In this document: positions 26,380 through 35,880 of the stretch, in pieces | Numbering within the stretch: the first letter of the stretch is position 1 | How the letters are laid out: each line of letters opens with the position of its first letter | Position numbers and translations under genes: made by a program | From: Bradyrhizobium diversitatis | GTDB taxonomy: Bacteria > Pseudomonadota > Alphaproteobacteria > Rhizobiales > Xanthobacteraceae | NCBI RefSeq assembly: GCF_016031635.1 | Contig: NZ_JACEGD010000003.1 | Location: 1-64,000, forward strand | Reading direction: 5' to 3' | Length of the DNA stretch: 64,000 nucleotides | Notes under the pieces: generated by a model | Database searches by the model: none | The model's input: the letters and a program-made list of their open reading frames with translations, nothing else | Told to the model about the DNA's origin: nothing

Positions 26380-26660
26380 AGCCCGTGAAACCCCTGCCCC
26401 GGCAATACCAAGCTACAGTAGCATGGTGGCCACAAAATCCGACGCCCTGCTGAAACGATTTTGCCTGCCTACATTGGTCCTGGCGGACTTGTAACAGCGT
26501 CCGCCTTGCTCTCCCAGGGCTGTCCCTGCCATTTCCTGTTAGGTCAAACTCGCCAAAATCCCCCAGCTATAGACATCCTCGACGGTGAAATGAAAATCCT
26601 TCAGGTGCACCCTTTGCGCATAGCCTAAGCGGCTACGTCCGCACCGAACGATGGCAGCCT

Positions 26661-26730
26661 CCAGATCATCGATCTGATCGGCGGTAGCGCGCGAAGCGCG
26701 AGGGCGGCGCACGCGTTCCCGATGATCTGG
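26661..26730. repeat. Long hairpin of boundary element B
   Basis: Perfect 11-bp outer arms CCAGATCATCG and CGATGATCTGG surround a GCGCGCGAAGCGCG inner stem. It is the counterpart of the hairpin at 4589-4661: the outer arms are conserved and the inner stem sequence differs. Confidence 0.6.
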
Positions 26731-26775
26731 TTGCTGCTGTCGTTCGGGCTTCAGAGCCACCAGATCGCCGCTTCT

Positions 26776-26879
26776 GCCGTCCATCATGAAGTATGGGCCG
26801 AGATATGGGCTCTCGAACGTCTCTCTTCAGGAAGCACTGAAAGATAAGGACTTTTCAACCTGTATGGCGGAGAGGGAGG
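26776..26879. repeat. Imperfect direct repeat B, possible attachment site
   Basis: Second copy of the 104-bp repeat seen at 4781-4884, in the same orientation and exactly 21,995 bases away. It ends TGGCGGAGAGGGAGGG followed by TTTCGAAA; on the minus strand this resembles the T-arm and 3' end of a tRNA-Ser. It lies at the 3' end of the integrase gene. Confidence 0.65.
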
Positions 26880-26893
26880 GTTTCGAAATCCGG

Positions 26894-28429
26894 TTAAAGT
26901 TCGAGACGCGGAATTTTAGATATCTCGCGGAAAAGAGCATCGACCGGAAACTCCCCATAGGAGTCCGCGACGGACGTCGCCCCATGACCGGTGATGGCGT
27001 TTAGAATGTCCTGAGCAAGTCCATACTTGCGTCCCGACGTCTTGATGCGATGGCGCCACGAGTGGCTCGGCGAAAGCCTCGGATCTTTTAATCCGAGTTG
27101 GCGAACGAACCGGCCAATTACTTTGGTGCCATTTCCGCCGCGCTTCCCAAATTTATCCGGCGACAGCTCTACGAAAAGCGGTCCAGACTTTACCGTGTTC
27201 GCAAACTTCAAGAACCCATTCTCAATGAGAGCCGGGTGCACGGGAATGATGCGCTCCGACCCGCTTGTCTTGAGCGAACCGGCCTCCGGATCAAATTTGA
27301 TGCACCAGATTTGATCGAGCTTGATGACGTCTTCGGAGCGCAATTGGCAGATCTCGGAAACTCGAGCTCCAGTATAAGCACCGATCCAAGGTACCCACCG
27401 CCGGACCGGGTCTTTTTCGGTCAGCGCGGCTCGGAGGATCAGTTTCGCCTCTTCATCGGTAAAGCTGCGCTTTTTCTCGCCTTGCTTGCTTTTCACATCA
27501 AGGGAAACACCTTCGGCAGGGTTGGACAGGATATGCTTGTTCTGGACCGCCCACTGCAAAATTGTCCTTATGGGCGCCAATTTCGCATCCTGGATCGTCT
27601 TCGGACGCAATCCGCCTGCTACCATTGATTGCTTCCAGCCAACGATATCCTCTCCGGTCAATCGCCTGGCATCGTCATGGCCCACATAATCCTTCAGTTG
27701 ATTCGCCACCCGAGACCACTCGTACAGCGTCTTGGCTGCGGGCCGACGTTCGGCTGCCCATCCTTTAACGAGGTCGATCAGGGGAAGCGGCGATTGGGAA
27801 GATGCCAAGCGCGGAGCCCCTTGGCCATGTGCTAGCGGGAGGATGTTCGAGAACGTCGCTCCTTTCGCAAGTTGTGCGAGGGTCAAGCTTGCACGCTGCA
27901 GGGCGGCGGCGACGGCGCGGGCAAGGACACGGCGGCCTTCTTCGTTGAGTATCAGTCCCCGAGTCGAGGCAAACTGGTCAGCCAGTTCCCGGCACCACGT
28001 TTCCATCTGCAGGATTCGAAATCTGTCAGGATCGATCTCGATCTGAAAAGCGTCGTATAGAAAATCATACGATTTCGGAGTCGCTTGAGGTGCGAACACC
28101 CGGTCGGCAAGGTCAACATTCCAGGTTGTCTGCTGGCTTGGGTTATCCGTGTGTTGCTGGAGCCACCAGTCATGAACGACCATGGCCAGTTGGTGTGCCT
28201 CCCTCTCCGTGAGGATCTTTGGTCCCAAACGCAGGTTGGCCCACCGCTCCTCGATTTCCGCCAGTGCCTCAGCGTGGCGGCGCTTGGCCTCGACGGGGTC
28301 GCGGGTGCCGAGACTGCGCTTCTCCTCGCGCTTGCCGACAAGCGCTCGCAGGTCGTCTGGGACGCCTTTGCGAAGCCAATAGACACCGCTGTCGGGATGT
28401 TTCCATGGACGTGACATTGCAAGGGGCAT
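26894..28429 (-). CDS. Tyrosine recombinase, island integrase
   Basis: A 511-residue phage-type integrase. The N-terminus (WKHPDSGVYWLRKGVPDDLRALVG) is the DUF6538-like arm-binding region common in proteobacterial island integrases. A SAM-like core-binding domain covers about residues 215-315. The catalytic domain supplies Arg in YTGARVSEI, His and Arg in HSWRHR, His in GHG, and the nucleophile Tyr in VADSYGE. It catalyses integration and excision by strand exchange. Its 5' end is 84 bases from the 3' end of the tRNA-Leu gene, the classic integrase position. All catalytic residues are present, so it may be active. Confidence 0.9.
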   Translation of the reverse strand: MPLAMSRPWKHPDSGVYWLRKGVPDDLRALVGKREEKRSLGTRDPVEAKRRHAEALAEIEERWANLRLGPKILTEREAHQLAMVVHDWWLQQHTDNPSQQTTWNVDLADRVFAPQATPKSYDFLYDAFQIEIDPDRFRILQMETWCRELADQFASTRGLILNEEGRRVLARAVAAALQRASLTLAQLAKGATFSNILPLAHGQGAPRLASSQSPLPLIDLVKGWAAERRPAAKTLYEWSRVANQLKDYVGHDDARRLTGEDIVGWKQSMVAGGLRPKTIQDAKLAPIRTILQWAVQNKHILSNPAEGVSLDVKSKQGEKKRSFTDEEAKLILRAALTEKDPVRRWVPWIGAYTGARVSEICQLRSEDVIKLDQIWCIKFDPEAGSLKTSGSERIIPVHPALIENGFLKFANTVKSGPLFVELSPDKFGKRGGNGTKVIGRFVRQLGLKDPRLSPSHSWRHRIKTSGRKYGLAQDILNAITGHGATSVADSYGEFPVDALFREISKIPRLEL

Positions 28430-28513
28430 TGTACCAGCCTTTTGTACCAGGCGGGTAGCGTCAAGCCGTTGATCTTGCTGATTTCCTTACAAACCAATGG
28501 TTTAAAAGGAGGG

Positions 28514-28600
<87 letters not shown>

Positions 28601-28754
28601 ATGCCGTTTGGGGCACGGAGGCGGTTACTACGGTTCGGTGACGCCGTTGTCAATTCATGCGTGAGGCCCGGTTCGGGATGCCGATTGCGCATCGCAAACC
28701 GGCCCGATAAAAGCCTGACAAGACGCACTCTTTTCCGCAGGAACGGACACCCCC

Positions 28755-29720
28755 ATGGCATCGAATCTGGACACGCTCGTCACGGTTTTCGGCGGATCGG
28801 GGTTTTTGGGCCGGAATGTCGTCCGGGCCCTGTGCAAGAGGGATTACCGGGTCCGGGTTGCGGTACGGCGGCCGGAACTCGCCGGATACCTGCAGCCCTC
28901 CGGCAAGGTCGGACAGGTCCACACCGTGCAGGCGAATCTGCGCTATCCGGCCTCGGTCGAGGCGGCGCTGCGTGATTCGCATGTCGCGATCAACCTCGTC
29001 GGCGTCCTCACCGAGGGCGGCGCACAGACCTTCGACGCCGTCCAGGCCAAGGGCGCCGAAACCGTCGCCAAGGCATCGGCCGCGGCCGATGCCGGCCTGG
29101 TGCATGTCTCCGCCATCGGCGCCGACGCGGAATCGCCCTCGCGCTATGCCAGGGCCAAGGCGGCGGGCGAAGCCGCGGTTCTGGCCGCGGTTCCCTCCGC
29201 CACGATCTTCCGCCCCTCCGTGATGTTCGGCCCCGAGGACCAGTTCACCAACCGCTTTGCCGCGCTGGCCCGGATGTCGCCGGTGCTCCCGCTGATCGGC
29301 GAGACGACCCGGATGCAGCCGGTCTATGTCGGCGACGTCGCCACCGCGATCGCGGATGCCGTCGACGGCAAGGCCAAGGCGGGCGCGACTTACGAGCTCG
29401 GCGGGCCGGAAGTGCTGACCATGCGCGAGATCATCGAGACCATCCTGGAGATCACTGATCGCAAGCGGATGCTGATCCCGCTGCCGTTCGGCCTCGCCCG
29501 CCTCCAGGCCGCCTTGCTGCAATTCGCGCCGGGCGCGTTCAAGCTGACACCGGACCAGGTCACGCTGCTCGAGCGCGACAACGTCGTCTCGGACGCGGCG
29601 AAGGCGGCCGGCCTGACGCTGGAAGGCTTCGGCATCACCCCCGATTCGCTGGAAGCGATCGCCCCGCAATATCTCTGGCGCTTCCGCGCCGCCGGTCAGT
29701 TCCAGCGCATGAGCGTGTGA
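28755..29720 (+). CDS. Complex I NDUFA9-like protein, atypical SDR family
   Basis: A 321-residue NAD(P)-binding protein of the extended/atypical short-chain dehydrogenase superfamily. The Rossmann motif VFGGSGFLGRNVV is at residues 10-22, and the active-site region is degenerate (HVSAIGADAESPSRYARAK). It resembles the NDUFA9 accessory subunit of respiratory complex I found in alphaproteobacteria; others in the family bind NADPH or quinone-related ligands. It is the first core gene beyond the tRNA, with ATG at 28755. Confidence 0.8.
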   Translation: MASNLDTLVTVFGGSGFLGRNVVRALCKRDYRVRVAVRRPELAGYLQPSGKVGQVHTVQANLRYPASVEAALRDSHVAINLVGVLTEGGAQTFDAVQAKGAETVAKASAAADAGLVHVSAIGADAESPSRYARAKAAGEAAVLAAVPSATIFRPSVMFGPEDQFTNRFAALARMSPVLPLIGETTRMQPVYVGDVATAIADAVDGKAKAGATYELGGPEVLTMREIIETILEITDRKRMLIPLPFGLARLQAALLQFAPGAFKLTPDQVTLLERDNVVSDAAKAAGLTLEGFGITPDSLEAIAPQYLWRFRAAGQFQRMSV

Positions 29721-29798
29721 GCTCTCTCTTTCACCTCTCTCGCTTGCGGGAGAGGGAGCGCGGCCTCGCCGGAGTTGGCTTCAAAACTTCAGCAGCTC

Positions 29799-30605
29799 CT
29801 ACTGCCCCAGCGCCAGCGCGATCAGGCCGAGCGTGCCGACGATGACGCGCCACCAGGCGAACACCACGAAGCCGTGCCGGGTGACGTAGGTCAGGAACGT
29901 CTTCACCACGATGATGGCGGTGATGAACGACACCACGAATCCGATCGCGACGATGCCCATGTGGTCCATCGTCATCTCGGCGCGGCTCTTGTAGAAGTCG
30001 TAGGCGAACGCGCCGATCATGGTGGGGATGGCGAGGAAGAACGAGAACTCCGCCGCCGCGCGCTTGTCGGCCCCCAGCAGCATGGCCGCGACGATGCTGG
30101 CGCCGGAGCGGGACACGCCCGGGATCATCGCCACGCACTGCGCGATGCCGATATAGAGATACATCAAGAGCGGAAATCTGGTGGCGTCGTACTCGCGCGG
30201 CTTGAGCTCGAGCTTGTCGACCCAGAGCAGGATGGCGCCGCCGACGATCAGCGTGAAGCAGATGACCCAGGGATTGAACAGCAGGGCCTTGATGTACTTG
30301 CCGGCGACGAGGCCGACCAGCACGGCCGGCAGGAACGCCACCAGCACGCCGATCACGAAGCGCCGCGCATCGGCATCGCCCGTGAACAGGCCGATCACGA
30401 CGTCCCACAGCTTCCTGAAATATAGCCCGACGATCGCCAGGATCGCGCCCAGCTGGATCAGAACGGTAAACGAATCCCAGAAGGCGCCTTCGCCGAGATG
30501 GAAGAAGCGCTCCGCGAGCAGGAGGTGACCGGTCGAGGATACGGGAAGGAACTCGGTCACACCCTCGATGATGCCGAGGATCACTGCCCGTATTGCGTCT
30601 GACAT
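29799..30605 (-). CDS. uppP: Undecaprenyl-diphosphatase UppP/BacA
   Basis: A 268-residue integral membrane phosphatase that recycles undecaprenyl pyrophosphate to the monophosphate carrier for peptidoglycan and other envelope polymers. It contributes to bacitracin resistance. Both family motifs are present: GIIEGVTEFLPVSSTGHLLL at 11-30, and PGVSRSGASI in the middle. About eight hydrophobic segments are visible, as usual for the family. It is convergent with the NDUFA9-like gene. Confidence 0.95.
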   Translation of the reverse strand: MSDAIRAVILGIIEGVTEFLPVSSTGHLLLAERFFHLGEGAFWDSFTVLIQLGAILAIVGLYFRKLWDVVIGLFTGDADARRFVIGVLVAFLPAVLVGLVAGKYIKALLFNPWVICFTLIVGGAILLWVDKLELKPREYDATRFPLLMYLYIGIAQCVAMIPGVSRSGASIVAAMLLGADKRAAAEFSFFLAIPTMIGAFAYDFYKSRAEMTMDHMGIVAIGFVVSFITAIIVVKTFLTYVTRHGFVVFAWWRVIVGTLGLIALALGQ

Positions 30606-30774
30606 ATTTACGGTCCATTTCGGCTGGAAAAGCGGGGCTCTTCTCGCCTATTCGTTCCCATGCCGCAATCGCAAAATGCGAGATCACGATCTTGCCTCGC
30701 GGTTTTGAGGGACTAGTGTGGCGCCGCACAAACATTGATGGATTCTTAAGCACCATCAAATAGTCAAAGGCTTC

Positions 30775-31467
30775 ATGTTTACGCTGTTTCATCATCCCTT
30801 CTGCCCGCATTCGCGCTTCATCCGCCTGATCGCGGGCGAATACGGGCTTGATCTGAAGCTGATCGAAGAGCGCAGCTGGGAGCGGCGCGAGGCGTTTCTG
30901 CTTCTCAATGCGGCCGGCACCACGCCGGTGTTGGTGGACGAGGAACAGCCGCCGATTCCCGGCGCGGCCATCATCGCCGAATATGTCGACGAGGCCTATG
31001 GTGCCGAGATGGGCCCGAAACGCCTGATGCCGCAGACGATCGGCGAACGCGTCGAGGTGCGCCGGCTGATGGCCTGGTTCAACGAGAAGTTCTTCGAGGA
31101 AGTCTCGCACCCGCTCGTCACCGAGCGCATCTACAAGCGCTTCATGAGCGAGGAGAATGGCGGCGGCCCGCCTTCGGCCGACGTGATGCGCGCGGCGAAG
31201 GCCAATGTGCGCTATCATCTGGCCTATATCGGCTGGCTGGCGCAGACGCGCAATTTCCTCGCCGGCGACCGGCTCACCTACGCGGATCTCGCCGCCGCGG
31301 CGCATCTCTCGGCGATCGACTATCTGGGCGACGTGCCATGGAGCGAGGACGACGCAGCAAAGGCGTGGTACGCGCGGGTGAAATCCCGTCCGTCGTTCCG
31401 TCCGCTGCTCAGCGAATGGCTGGCCGGCGTGCCGGCGTCGCGGACCTACGTGGACCTGGATTTCTGA
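30775..31467 (+). CDS. fzlA: GST-fold protein, probable FzlA-type cell-division factor
   Basis: A 230-residue glutathione-S-transferase-like protein. The thioredoxin-fold N-terminus has a CPHS motif at residues 10-13 and the cis-Pro segment [10 protein letters not shown]; a helical C-terminal domain follows. The length, the [22 protein letters not shown] segment and the YVDLDF tail match FzlA, the alphaproteobacterial FtsZ-binding GST homologue needed for constriction, as I remember that family. The adjacency to queG also fits. If not FzlA, it is a general GST-family protein. Confidence 0.75.
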   Translation: MFTLFHHPFCPHSRFIRLIAGEYGLDLKLIEERSWERREAFLLLNAAGTTPVLVDEEQPPIPGAAIIAEYVDEAYGAEMGPKRLMPQTIGERVEVRRLMAWFNEKFFEEVSHPLVTERIYKRFMSEENGGGPPSADVMRAAKANVRYHLAYIGWLAQTRNFLAGDRLTYADLAAAAHLSAIDYLGDVPWSEDDAAKAWYARVKSRPSFRPLLSEWLAGVPASRTYVDLDF

Positions 31468-32591
31468 GCTCCGATCCGACTGAACTGAAGACGGCGCTTG
31501 CCCGCGAAGCGCGCGCGCTTGGCTTCGACTGCATCGGCATCACTGCGCCGGGCACGATCGAGAGTGCCGGCAAACACTTCCTCGAATTCATCGCATCGGG
31601 CGGCCATGGCGACATGGACTGGCTCGCCGCAAGTCCTGAGCGCCGCGTCGATCCGCGCGGGCTGTGGCAGGACGTGCGCAGCGTGATCATGCTCGGCGTC
31701 AATTACGGTCCCGACTCCGATCCGCTGGCGATCCTCGAGCAGCGGACGCGCGCGGCGATCTCGGTCTATGCGCAGGGCGACGATTATCACGACCTCATCA
31801 AGAAGCGCCTGAAGACGCTGGCGCGCTGGCTGGTCGCGACCGCGCCGTCGGACGTGAAAGTCTTCGTCGACACCGCGGCGGTAATGGAGAAGCCGCTGGC
31901 GCAGACGGCGCATCTGGGCTGGCAGGGCAAGCACACCAACCTCGTCTCGCGCGAGTTCGGCTCATGGCTTTTTCTCGGCGCGATCTACACCACGCTGGAG
32001 CTGCCGCGCGATGCCGCCGAGATCGATCATTGCGGCTCGTGCCGGGCCTGTCTCGACATCTGCCCGACCGCGGCGTTCCCCGCGCCCTACAAGCTCGATG
32101 CGCGGCGCTGCATCTCGTATCTCACCATCGAGAACAAGGGACCGATCCCGCGCGAATTTCGCAAAGCCATCGGCAATCGCATCTATGGCTGCGACGATTG
32201 CCTCGCCGCGTGCCCCTGGAACAAGTTCGCGCAGGAAGGTCGCGAGGCCAGGCTCGCGGCGCGCGACGAACTGCGTGCACCTCGGCTTGCCGAATTGGCA
32301 CGGCTCGACGACGCGGCGTTCCGCGCGCTGTTCACGAAGTCGCCGGTCAAGCGCATCGGCCGCGACCGCTTCTTGCGAAACGTGCTGATCGCGATCGGCA
32401 ATTCGGGCGAGGCGGCGCTGGCGGAGGAGGCGCGGCGGTTGCTGGGTGATGCGAGCCCGCTGGTGCGCGGGGCTGCGGTGTGGGCGCTCGAGCAATTGGT
32501 GGCACGGGAAGAGTTTCAGGCGATGAAGCTGCATGCTCTCGATCGCGAGCCCGACGAGAGCATTCGCGAAGAGTGGAAAGCCGCTCTCTGA
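31416..32591 (+). CDS. queG: Epoxyqueuosine reductase QueG
   Basis: An iron-sulfur and cobalamin enzyme that reduces epoxyqueuosine to queuosine at tRNA position 34. The N-terminal reductase domain starts at [16 protein letters not shown]. Two [4Fe-4S] clusters use [16 protein letters not shown] and [15 protein letters not shown]-terminal HEAT-like segment follows ([17 protein letters not shown]). The start is uncertain: similarity begins at SSDPTELK, where the in-frame codon is CTG (31464) overlapping the fzlA stop. The nearest standard start, ATG 31416, lies inside fzlA and has a weak ribosome binding site. Confidence 0.92.
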   Translation: MAGRRAGVADLRGPGFLSSDPTELKTALAREARALGFDCIGITAPGTIESAGKHFLEFIASGGHGDMDWLAASPERRVDPRGLWQDVRSVIMLGVNYGPDSDPLAILEQRTRAAISVYAQGDDYHDLIKKRLKTLARWLVATAPSDVKVFVDTAAVMEKPLAQTAHLGWQGKHTNLVSREFGSWLFLGAIYTTLELPRDAAEIDHCGSCRACLDICPTAAFPAPYKLDARRCISYLTIENKGPIPREFRKAIGNRIYGCDDCLAACPWNKFAQEGREARLAARDELRAPRLAELARLDDAAFRALFTKSPVKRIGRDRFLRNVLIAIGNSGEAALAEEARRLLGDASPLVRGAAVWALEQLVAREEFQAMKLHALDREPDESIREEWKAAL

Positions 32592-32592
32592 C

Positions 32593-32702
32593 CCTCATCC
32601 TGAGGAGCCGCGCGAGCGGCGTCTCGAAGGATAGAGGCCGAGCTGCCGCAGCGCGGCCTGCATGGTTCGAGACGGCGCTTCGCGCCTCCTCACCATGAGG
32701 AT
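32593..32702. repeat. Bradyrhizobial intergenic palindromic repeat
   Basis: The ends CCTCATCCTGAGGAG and CTCCTCACCATGAGG are inverted, with further internal pairs (GTCTCGAA with TTCGAGAC). This is a common dispersed intergenic repeat type of bradyrhizobia. Confidence 0.7.
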
Positions 32703-32746
32703 TGAACATCTTGATTTCCCCGCGCGTTCCAGCAATCTCGCGCGTC

Positions 32747-33544
32747 ATGACAAACATGCCCTTCTTCACCCGCGACGGCGAGACATTCCACCCGACGGAA
32801 GTTGCCAATGGCCCCTGGGATCCGAAGTCGCTGTACGGGCGCGTCATCATCGGCCTGCTCGGCTTCGCCATCGAGGAACGCCATTCCGGGCCCGAGTTCG
32901 TGCCGGCGCGGCTCACCGTCGACATGTTTCGGCTGCCGACCATCGACAAGCCGATTGAAGTGACGACGCGGCTGGTGCGCGATGGACTACGCATCCGCGT
33001 GGTGGAAGCGGAGTTCGTCTCCGGCGGCGTCAGCATGGCGCGCGCCTCGTGCCAGCTGCTGCGCAAGACGCAAAATCCTGATGGCAATGTCTGGTCGCCG
33101 CCGAACTGGGACGCGCCGAAGCCGGCCGACATTCCCAAGCCCACGGATCCCAGGCTCGGCATGAACGGCAAATGGACGACGCGGCCGATCGTCGGCCATA
33201 TGGGCTCGCTCGGACCGCGCCGGCTGTGGATGAGCGAGGTGCGCGAGCTCGTTGCGGGCGTGCCGATGACGCCGTTCGTCCATGTCGCAACCGGCGCCGA
33301 TTTCGCCAGCCCGTTTGCCAATGCCGGCGACAAGGGGCTCGGCTACATCAACAGCGACGTCACGATCTATCTGCACCGCCTGCCGGTCACGAAATGGATC
33401 GGCTTCGAAGTCGTGAACCACCACGCCACCGACGGCGTCGCCATCGGCGAATGCTGGCTCTATGACGAGCAGGGCCCGATCGGCACCGCCACGGTCGCCG
33501 CACTGGCGCAGCGCAAGCCGATGGCGAATCCGTCGAAGCGGTAG
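32747..33544 (+). CDS. Thioesterase-superfamily (TesB-like) protein
   Basis: A protein of about 265 residues with a double hot-dog arrangement, as in acyl-CoA thioesterase II-like proteins. The first module includes SLYGRVIIGLLGFAIEE and VEAEFVSGGVSMARASCQLL. The second includes ADFASPFANAGDKGLGYINSDVTIYLHRLP and ends DEQGPIGTATVAALAQR. It probably hydrolyses acyl-CoA thioesters; the substrate is unknown. ATG 32747 and ATG 32756 are both plausible starts; the frame upstream to 32702 runs into the intergenic repeat. Confidence 0.75.
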   Translation: MTNMPFFTRDGETFHPTEVANGPWDPKSLYGRVIIGLLGFAIEERHSGPEFVPARLTVDMFRLPTIDKPIEVTTRLVRDGLRIRVVEAEFVSGGVSMARASCQLLRKTQNPDGNVWSPPNWDAPKPADIPKPTDPRLGMNGKWTTRPIVGHMGSLGPRRLWMSEVRELVAGVPMTPFVHVATGADFASPFANAGDKGLGYINSDVTIYLHRLPVTKWIGFEVVNHHATDGVAIGECWLYDEQGPIGTATVAALAQRKPMANPSKR

Positions 33545-33551
33545 GAGACGG

Positions 33552-33659
33552 CCGTCATTCCGGGGCGTGCGAAGCACGAGCCCGGAATCCATTCCTCCAC
33601 GATTTCTGCGGCTCGATGGATTCCGGGCTCGCGCCAAGTGGCGCGCCCCGGAATGACGG
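33552..33659. repeat. Bradyrhizobial intergenic palindromic repeat
   Basis: A nested inverted repeat: CCGTCATTCCGGGGCG pairs with CGCCCCGGAATGACGG, and CGAGCCCGGAATCCAT with ATGGATTCCGGGCTCG. It lies between two convergent genes and belongs to the same family as 56637-56722. Confidence 0.75.
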
Positions 33660-34127
33660 TTAGGAGAGATGCTGCTGCATCTCCGGCCGCGCCTTCAACT
33701 CGGCGCCCTGCCTGCCGACGATCTTCGCAATTCTTTCAGGCGCAAATTTCAAATCCACGAACGCCGGTGCGGTGTTGGCGACCTCGTGATAGCTGGCGAT
33801 CCTGCCGTCACGCAGGGTCATGATCGCCACGCCCTCGAACATCGCCCGCGCGCCGCCCGCTTCCGGCAAAGTCGATTTGTAGCTGAAGGTGTAGCGCGCA
33901 TAGAGCGTGGTGCCGTCGGAGACGGGGTCATGCATGTCCCAGCGGAAATCGGTTGCCGTGCGATAGAACCAGTCGTCGATCATCGCCGCGATTTTTTCGC
34001 GGCCTTCGAAGGCGCCGTAGAACACATCGTGATAGACGCCGTCCTCGGTGAACAACTCGGCAAAGGCGCGGCCATTGCGCTGCTCGACCGCGTCGCAGAA
34101 GGCGCGCAGCATGGCGGTGGTGGTCAT
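33660..34127 (-). CDS. NTF2/SnoaL-like protein
   Basis: A 155-residue cone-shaped alpha+beta-barrel protein of the NTF2-like superfamily (MLRAFCDAVEQRNGRAFAELFTEDGVYHDVFYG, then DWFYRTATDFRWDMHDPV and MTLRDGRIASYHEV). Members act as small-molecule enzymes or binding proteins; the ligand here is unknown. ATG 34127 is preferred because AAGGAG lies eight bases upstream; the open frame to 34178 enters an intergenic repeat. Confidence 0.75.
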   Translation of the reverse strand: MTTTAMLRAFCDAVEQRNGRAFAELFTEDGVYHDVFYGAFEGREKIAAMIDDWFYRTATDFRWDMHDPVSDGTTLYARYTFSYKSTLPEAGGARAMFEGVAIMTLRDGRIASYHEVANTAPAFVDLKFAPERIAKIVGRQGAELKARPEMQQHLS

Positions 34128-34151
34128 TGGCGTTGCTCCTTCCCCGTTCTC

Positions 34152-34255
34152 TGTCATGCCCCGGCTCGACCGGGGCATCCAGTGCGCCGTGACTTCTCGG
34201 CTCTATCTCTGCCGTTTCTGGAATACTGGATTGCCCGCCTTCGCGGGCAATGACA
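34152..34255. repeat. Bradyrhizobial intergenic palindromic repeat
   Basis: Terminal inverted pairs TGTCAT/ATGACA and ATCCAGT/ACTGGAT with internal hairpins GCCCCGG-CTCGA-CCGGGGC and GCCCGC-CTTC-GCGGGC. It fills the gap between the NTF2-like gene and the hydrolase gene. Confidence 0.7.
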
Positions 34256-34270
34256 GCGAGTATTACAACA

Positions 34271-35059
34271 TCACCCGATCTCCGCCACCGCCGCAAGAAT
34301 GCGCGCGATATCCTGCGGGCGGGAGAGGCGGTGATCGCCGTCCTGGATCATGGTCAGCACGACGTCGTCGGCCGGCAGGCGGTGCGTCAGCGCGAAAGCG
34401 TGCTGCCATGGCACGTCGGGATCTTTCGCGCCCTGCAGGATGCGGACGGGGCAGCCGAGATCGATGGCGCTGCCGAGCACGAGGTGATTGCGGCCCTCCT
34501 CGATCAGGTTCCGCGTGATCGGATAGGGTGAGCCGTCGCCGTAATCCGACGGCCGCATCCAGACGCCCTTGGTCTCGATCTCCTTCTTCACCGCGGGCGA
34601 AAAATTCTTCCACATCAGCTCCTCGGTGAAATCGGGCGCGGGCGCGATCAGGACGAGGCCGGCCAGCGACGCCTTGCCGGGACGCTTCTTGATCTCGCGC
34701 GCGAGCAGCAGTGCGATCCAGCCGCCCATGGATGAGCCGATCAGGACTTGCGGGCCATCGCAAAACCGCTCGAACACCGCAACGCTCTCCTCCAGCCAAC
34801 GTCCGATGGTTCCGTCGGCGAAGTCGCCGCCGGACTCGCCGTGGCCGGAATAGTCGAACCGCACCATCGCGCGGCTGTGATCCCGGGCGAAGGCGTCCAG
34901 CGCCAAGGCCTTGCTGCCCTGCATGTCCGAGTTGAATCCGCCCAGCCAGACCAGTCCCGGCCCCTGTCCGCGCCGACTGCGTACCGCGATCCTGCGTGCG
35001 GACGGGCCCTCACCCACATCGGTGAAGTCGAGCATGGCATCATGAATTATATCGGTCAT
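34271..35059 (-). CDS. Alpha/beta hydrolase
   Basis: A 262-residue serine hydrolase. The nucleophile elbow is GSSMGGW, the oxyanion-side loop is WLGGFNSDMQGSKA, and the late acid/His segments are GAKDPDVPW and IQDGDHRLSR. It resembles ABHD10/palmitoyl-thioesterase-like hydrolases of alphaproteobacteria. There is no signal peptide, so it is cytoplasmic; the substrate is unknown. It is divergent from infC. Confidence 0.85.
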   Translation of the reverse strand: MTDIIHDAMLDFTDVGEGPSARRIAVRSRRGQGPGLVWLGGFNSDMQGSKALALDAFARDHSRAMVRFDYSGHGESGGDFADGTIGRWLEESVAVFERFCDGPQVLIGSSMGGWIALLLAREIKKRPGKASLAGLVLIAPAPDFTEELMWKNFSPAVKKEIETKGVWMRPSDYGDGSPYPITRNLIEEGRNHLVLGSAIDLGCPVRILQGAKDPDVPWQHAFALTHRLPADDVVLTMIQDGDHRLSRPQDIARILAAVAEIG

Positions 35060-35308
35060 GGAACATTTACTCTGGCTGTGCGGTTTGAGCTGTCCGGGCG
35101 CGTCCCGCGATGCGACCCGATGGCTGCATTGGCCGCCCTTTGGGACGCTTGCGGAACAGAAGCAAGGTGTCTATGTCGTCTGCGTGCTCAGGCGTGACCA
35201 AAATGCCTCGCATTTGAGGGTTTTTCGCGCCGCATGAGTGACTTGCTTGCCGGCAAACGCATCTTCCTTCAAGATAGCCGCTTCCTTCACAACTTTGGAG
35301 AACCACCC

Positions 35309-35848
35309 ATTCGCCGTCCTAATAAAGCTCCGCCCGCTGCCAGCAAAGACGGGCCGCGCATCAATGATGATATCCGCAATGCGCAGATCCAGCTGATCGA
35401 CCAGACCGGTGACAACAAAGGCACGGTCGAGACCGTCGTCGCCATCCGGATGGCTCAGGAAGCCGGCATGGATCTGGTCGAGATTTCGCCGAATGCCAGC
35501 CCTCCCGTCTGCAAGATCATGGACTACGGGAAGTACAAGTATTCCGCTCAGAAGAAAGCCGCGGAAGCCCGCAAGCGGCAGAAGACCGTCGAGATCAAGG
35601 AGATCAAGCTCCGCCCGATGATCGACGATCATGATTACGACGTGAAGATGCGCGCGATGCAGCGGTTCTTCGAAGAGGGCGACAAGGTCAAGATCACGTT
35701 GCGCTATCGTGGCCGCGAAATGGCGCACCAGGAGATCGGCACCAAGCTGCTGGACAAGATCAAGTCCGACGTCGCCGAGCTCGCCAAGGTCGAGCAGGAC
35801 GCGCGGTTCGAAGGTCGCCAGGTCGTCATGGTGCTGGCGCCGCGCTGA
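35309..35848 (+). CDS. infC: Translation initiation factor IF-3, AUU start
   Basis: A 179-residue IF-3, which binds the 30S subunit and rejects wrong start codons and initiator tRNAs. The N-domain holds [15 protein letters not shown] and the C-domain holds [21 protein letters not shown]. The frame is open from ATG 35234, but the family N-terminus ([16 protein letters not shown]) begins at an ATT codon at 35309, with GGAG eight bases upstream. An AUU start is the classical device for IF-3 self-regulation in E. coli infC. The rpmI and rplT genes follow on the same strand after a terminator and a convergent gene. Confidence 0.92.
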   Translation: MRRPNKAPPAASKDGPRINDDIRNAQIQLIDQTGDNKGTVETVVAIRMAQEAGMDLVEISPNASPPVCKIMDYGKYKYSAQKKAAEARKRQKTVEIKEIKLRPMIDDHDYDVKMRAMQRFFEEGDKVKITLRYRGREMAHQEIGTKLLDKIKSDVAELAKVEQDARFEGRQVVMVLAPR

Positions 35849-35880
35849 CGCGAAGCGCTTTGGTTCAGGACTGAGTTTTC

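Larger units (their letters stand above)
26380..26893. other. Non-coding boundary region holding repeat copy B
   Basis: No gene is supported between mcrB and the integrase. The region holds the presumed mcrB promoter, hairpin 26661-26730 and repeat copy B (26776-26879). It mirrors the layout at 4493-5091. Confidence 0.55.
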
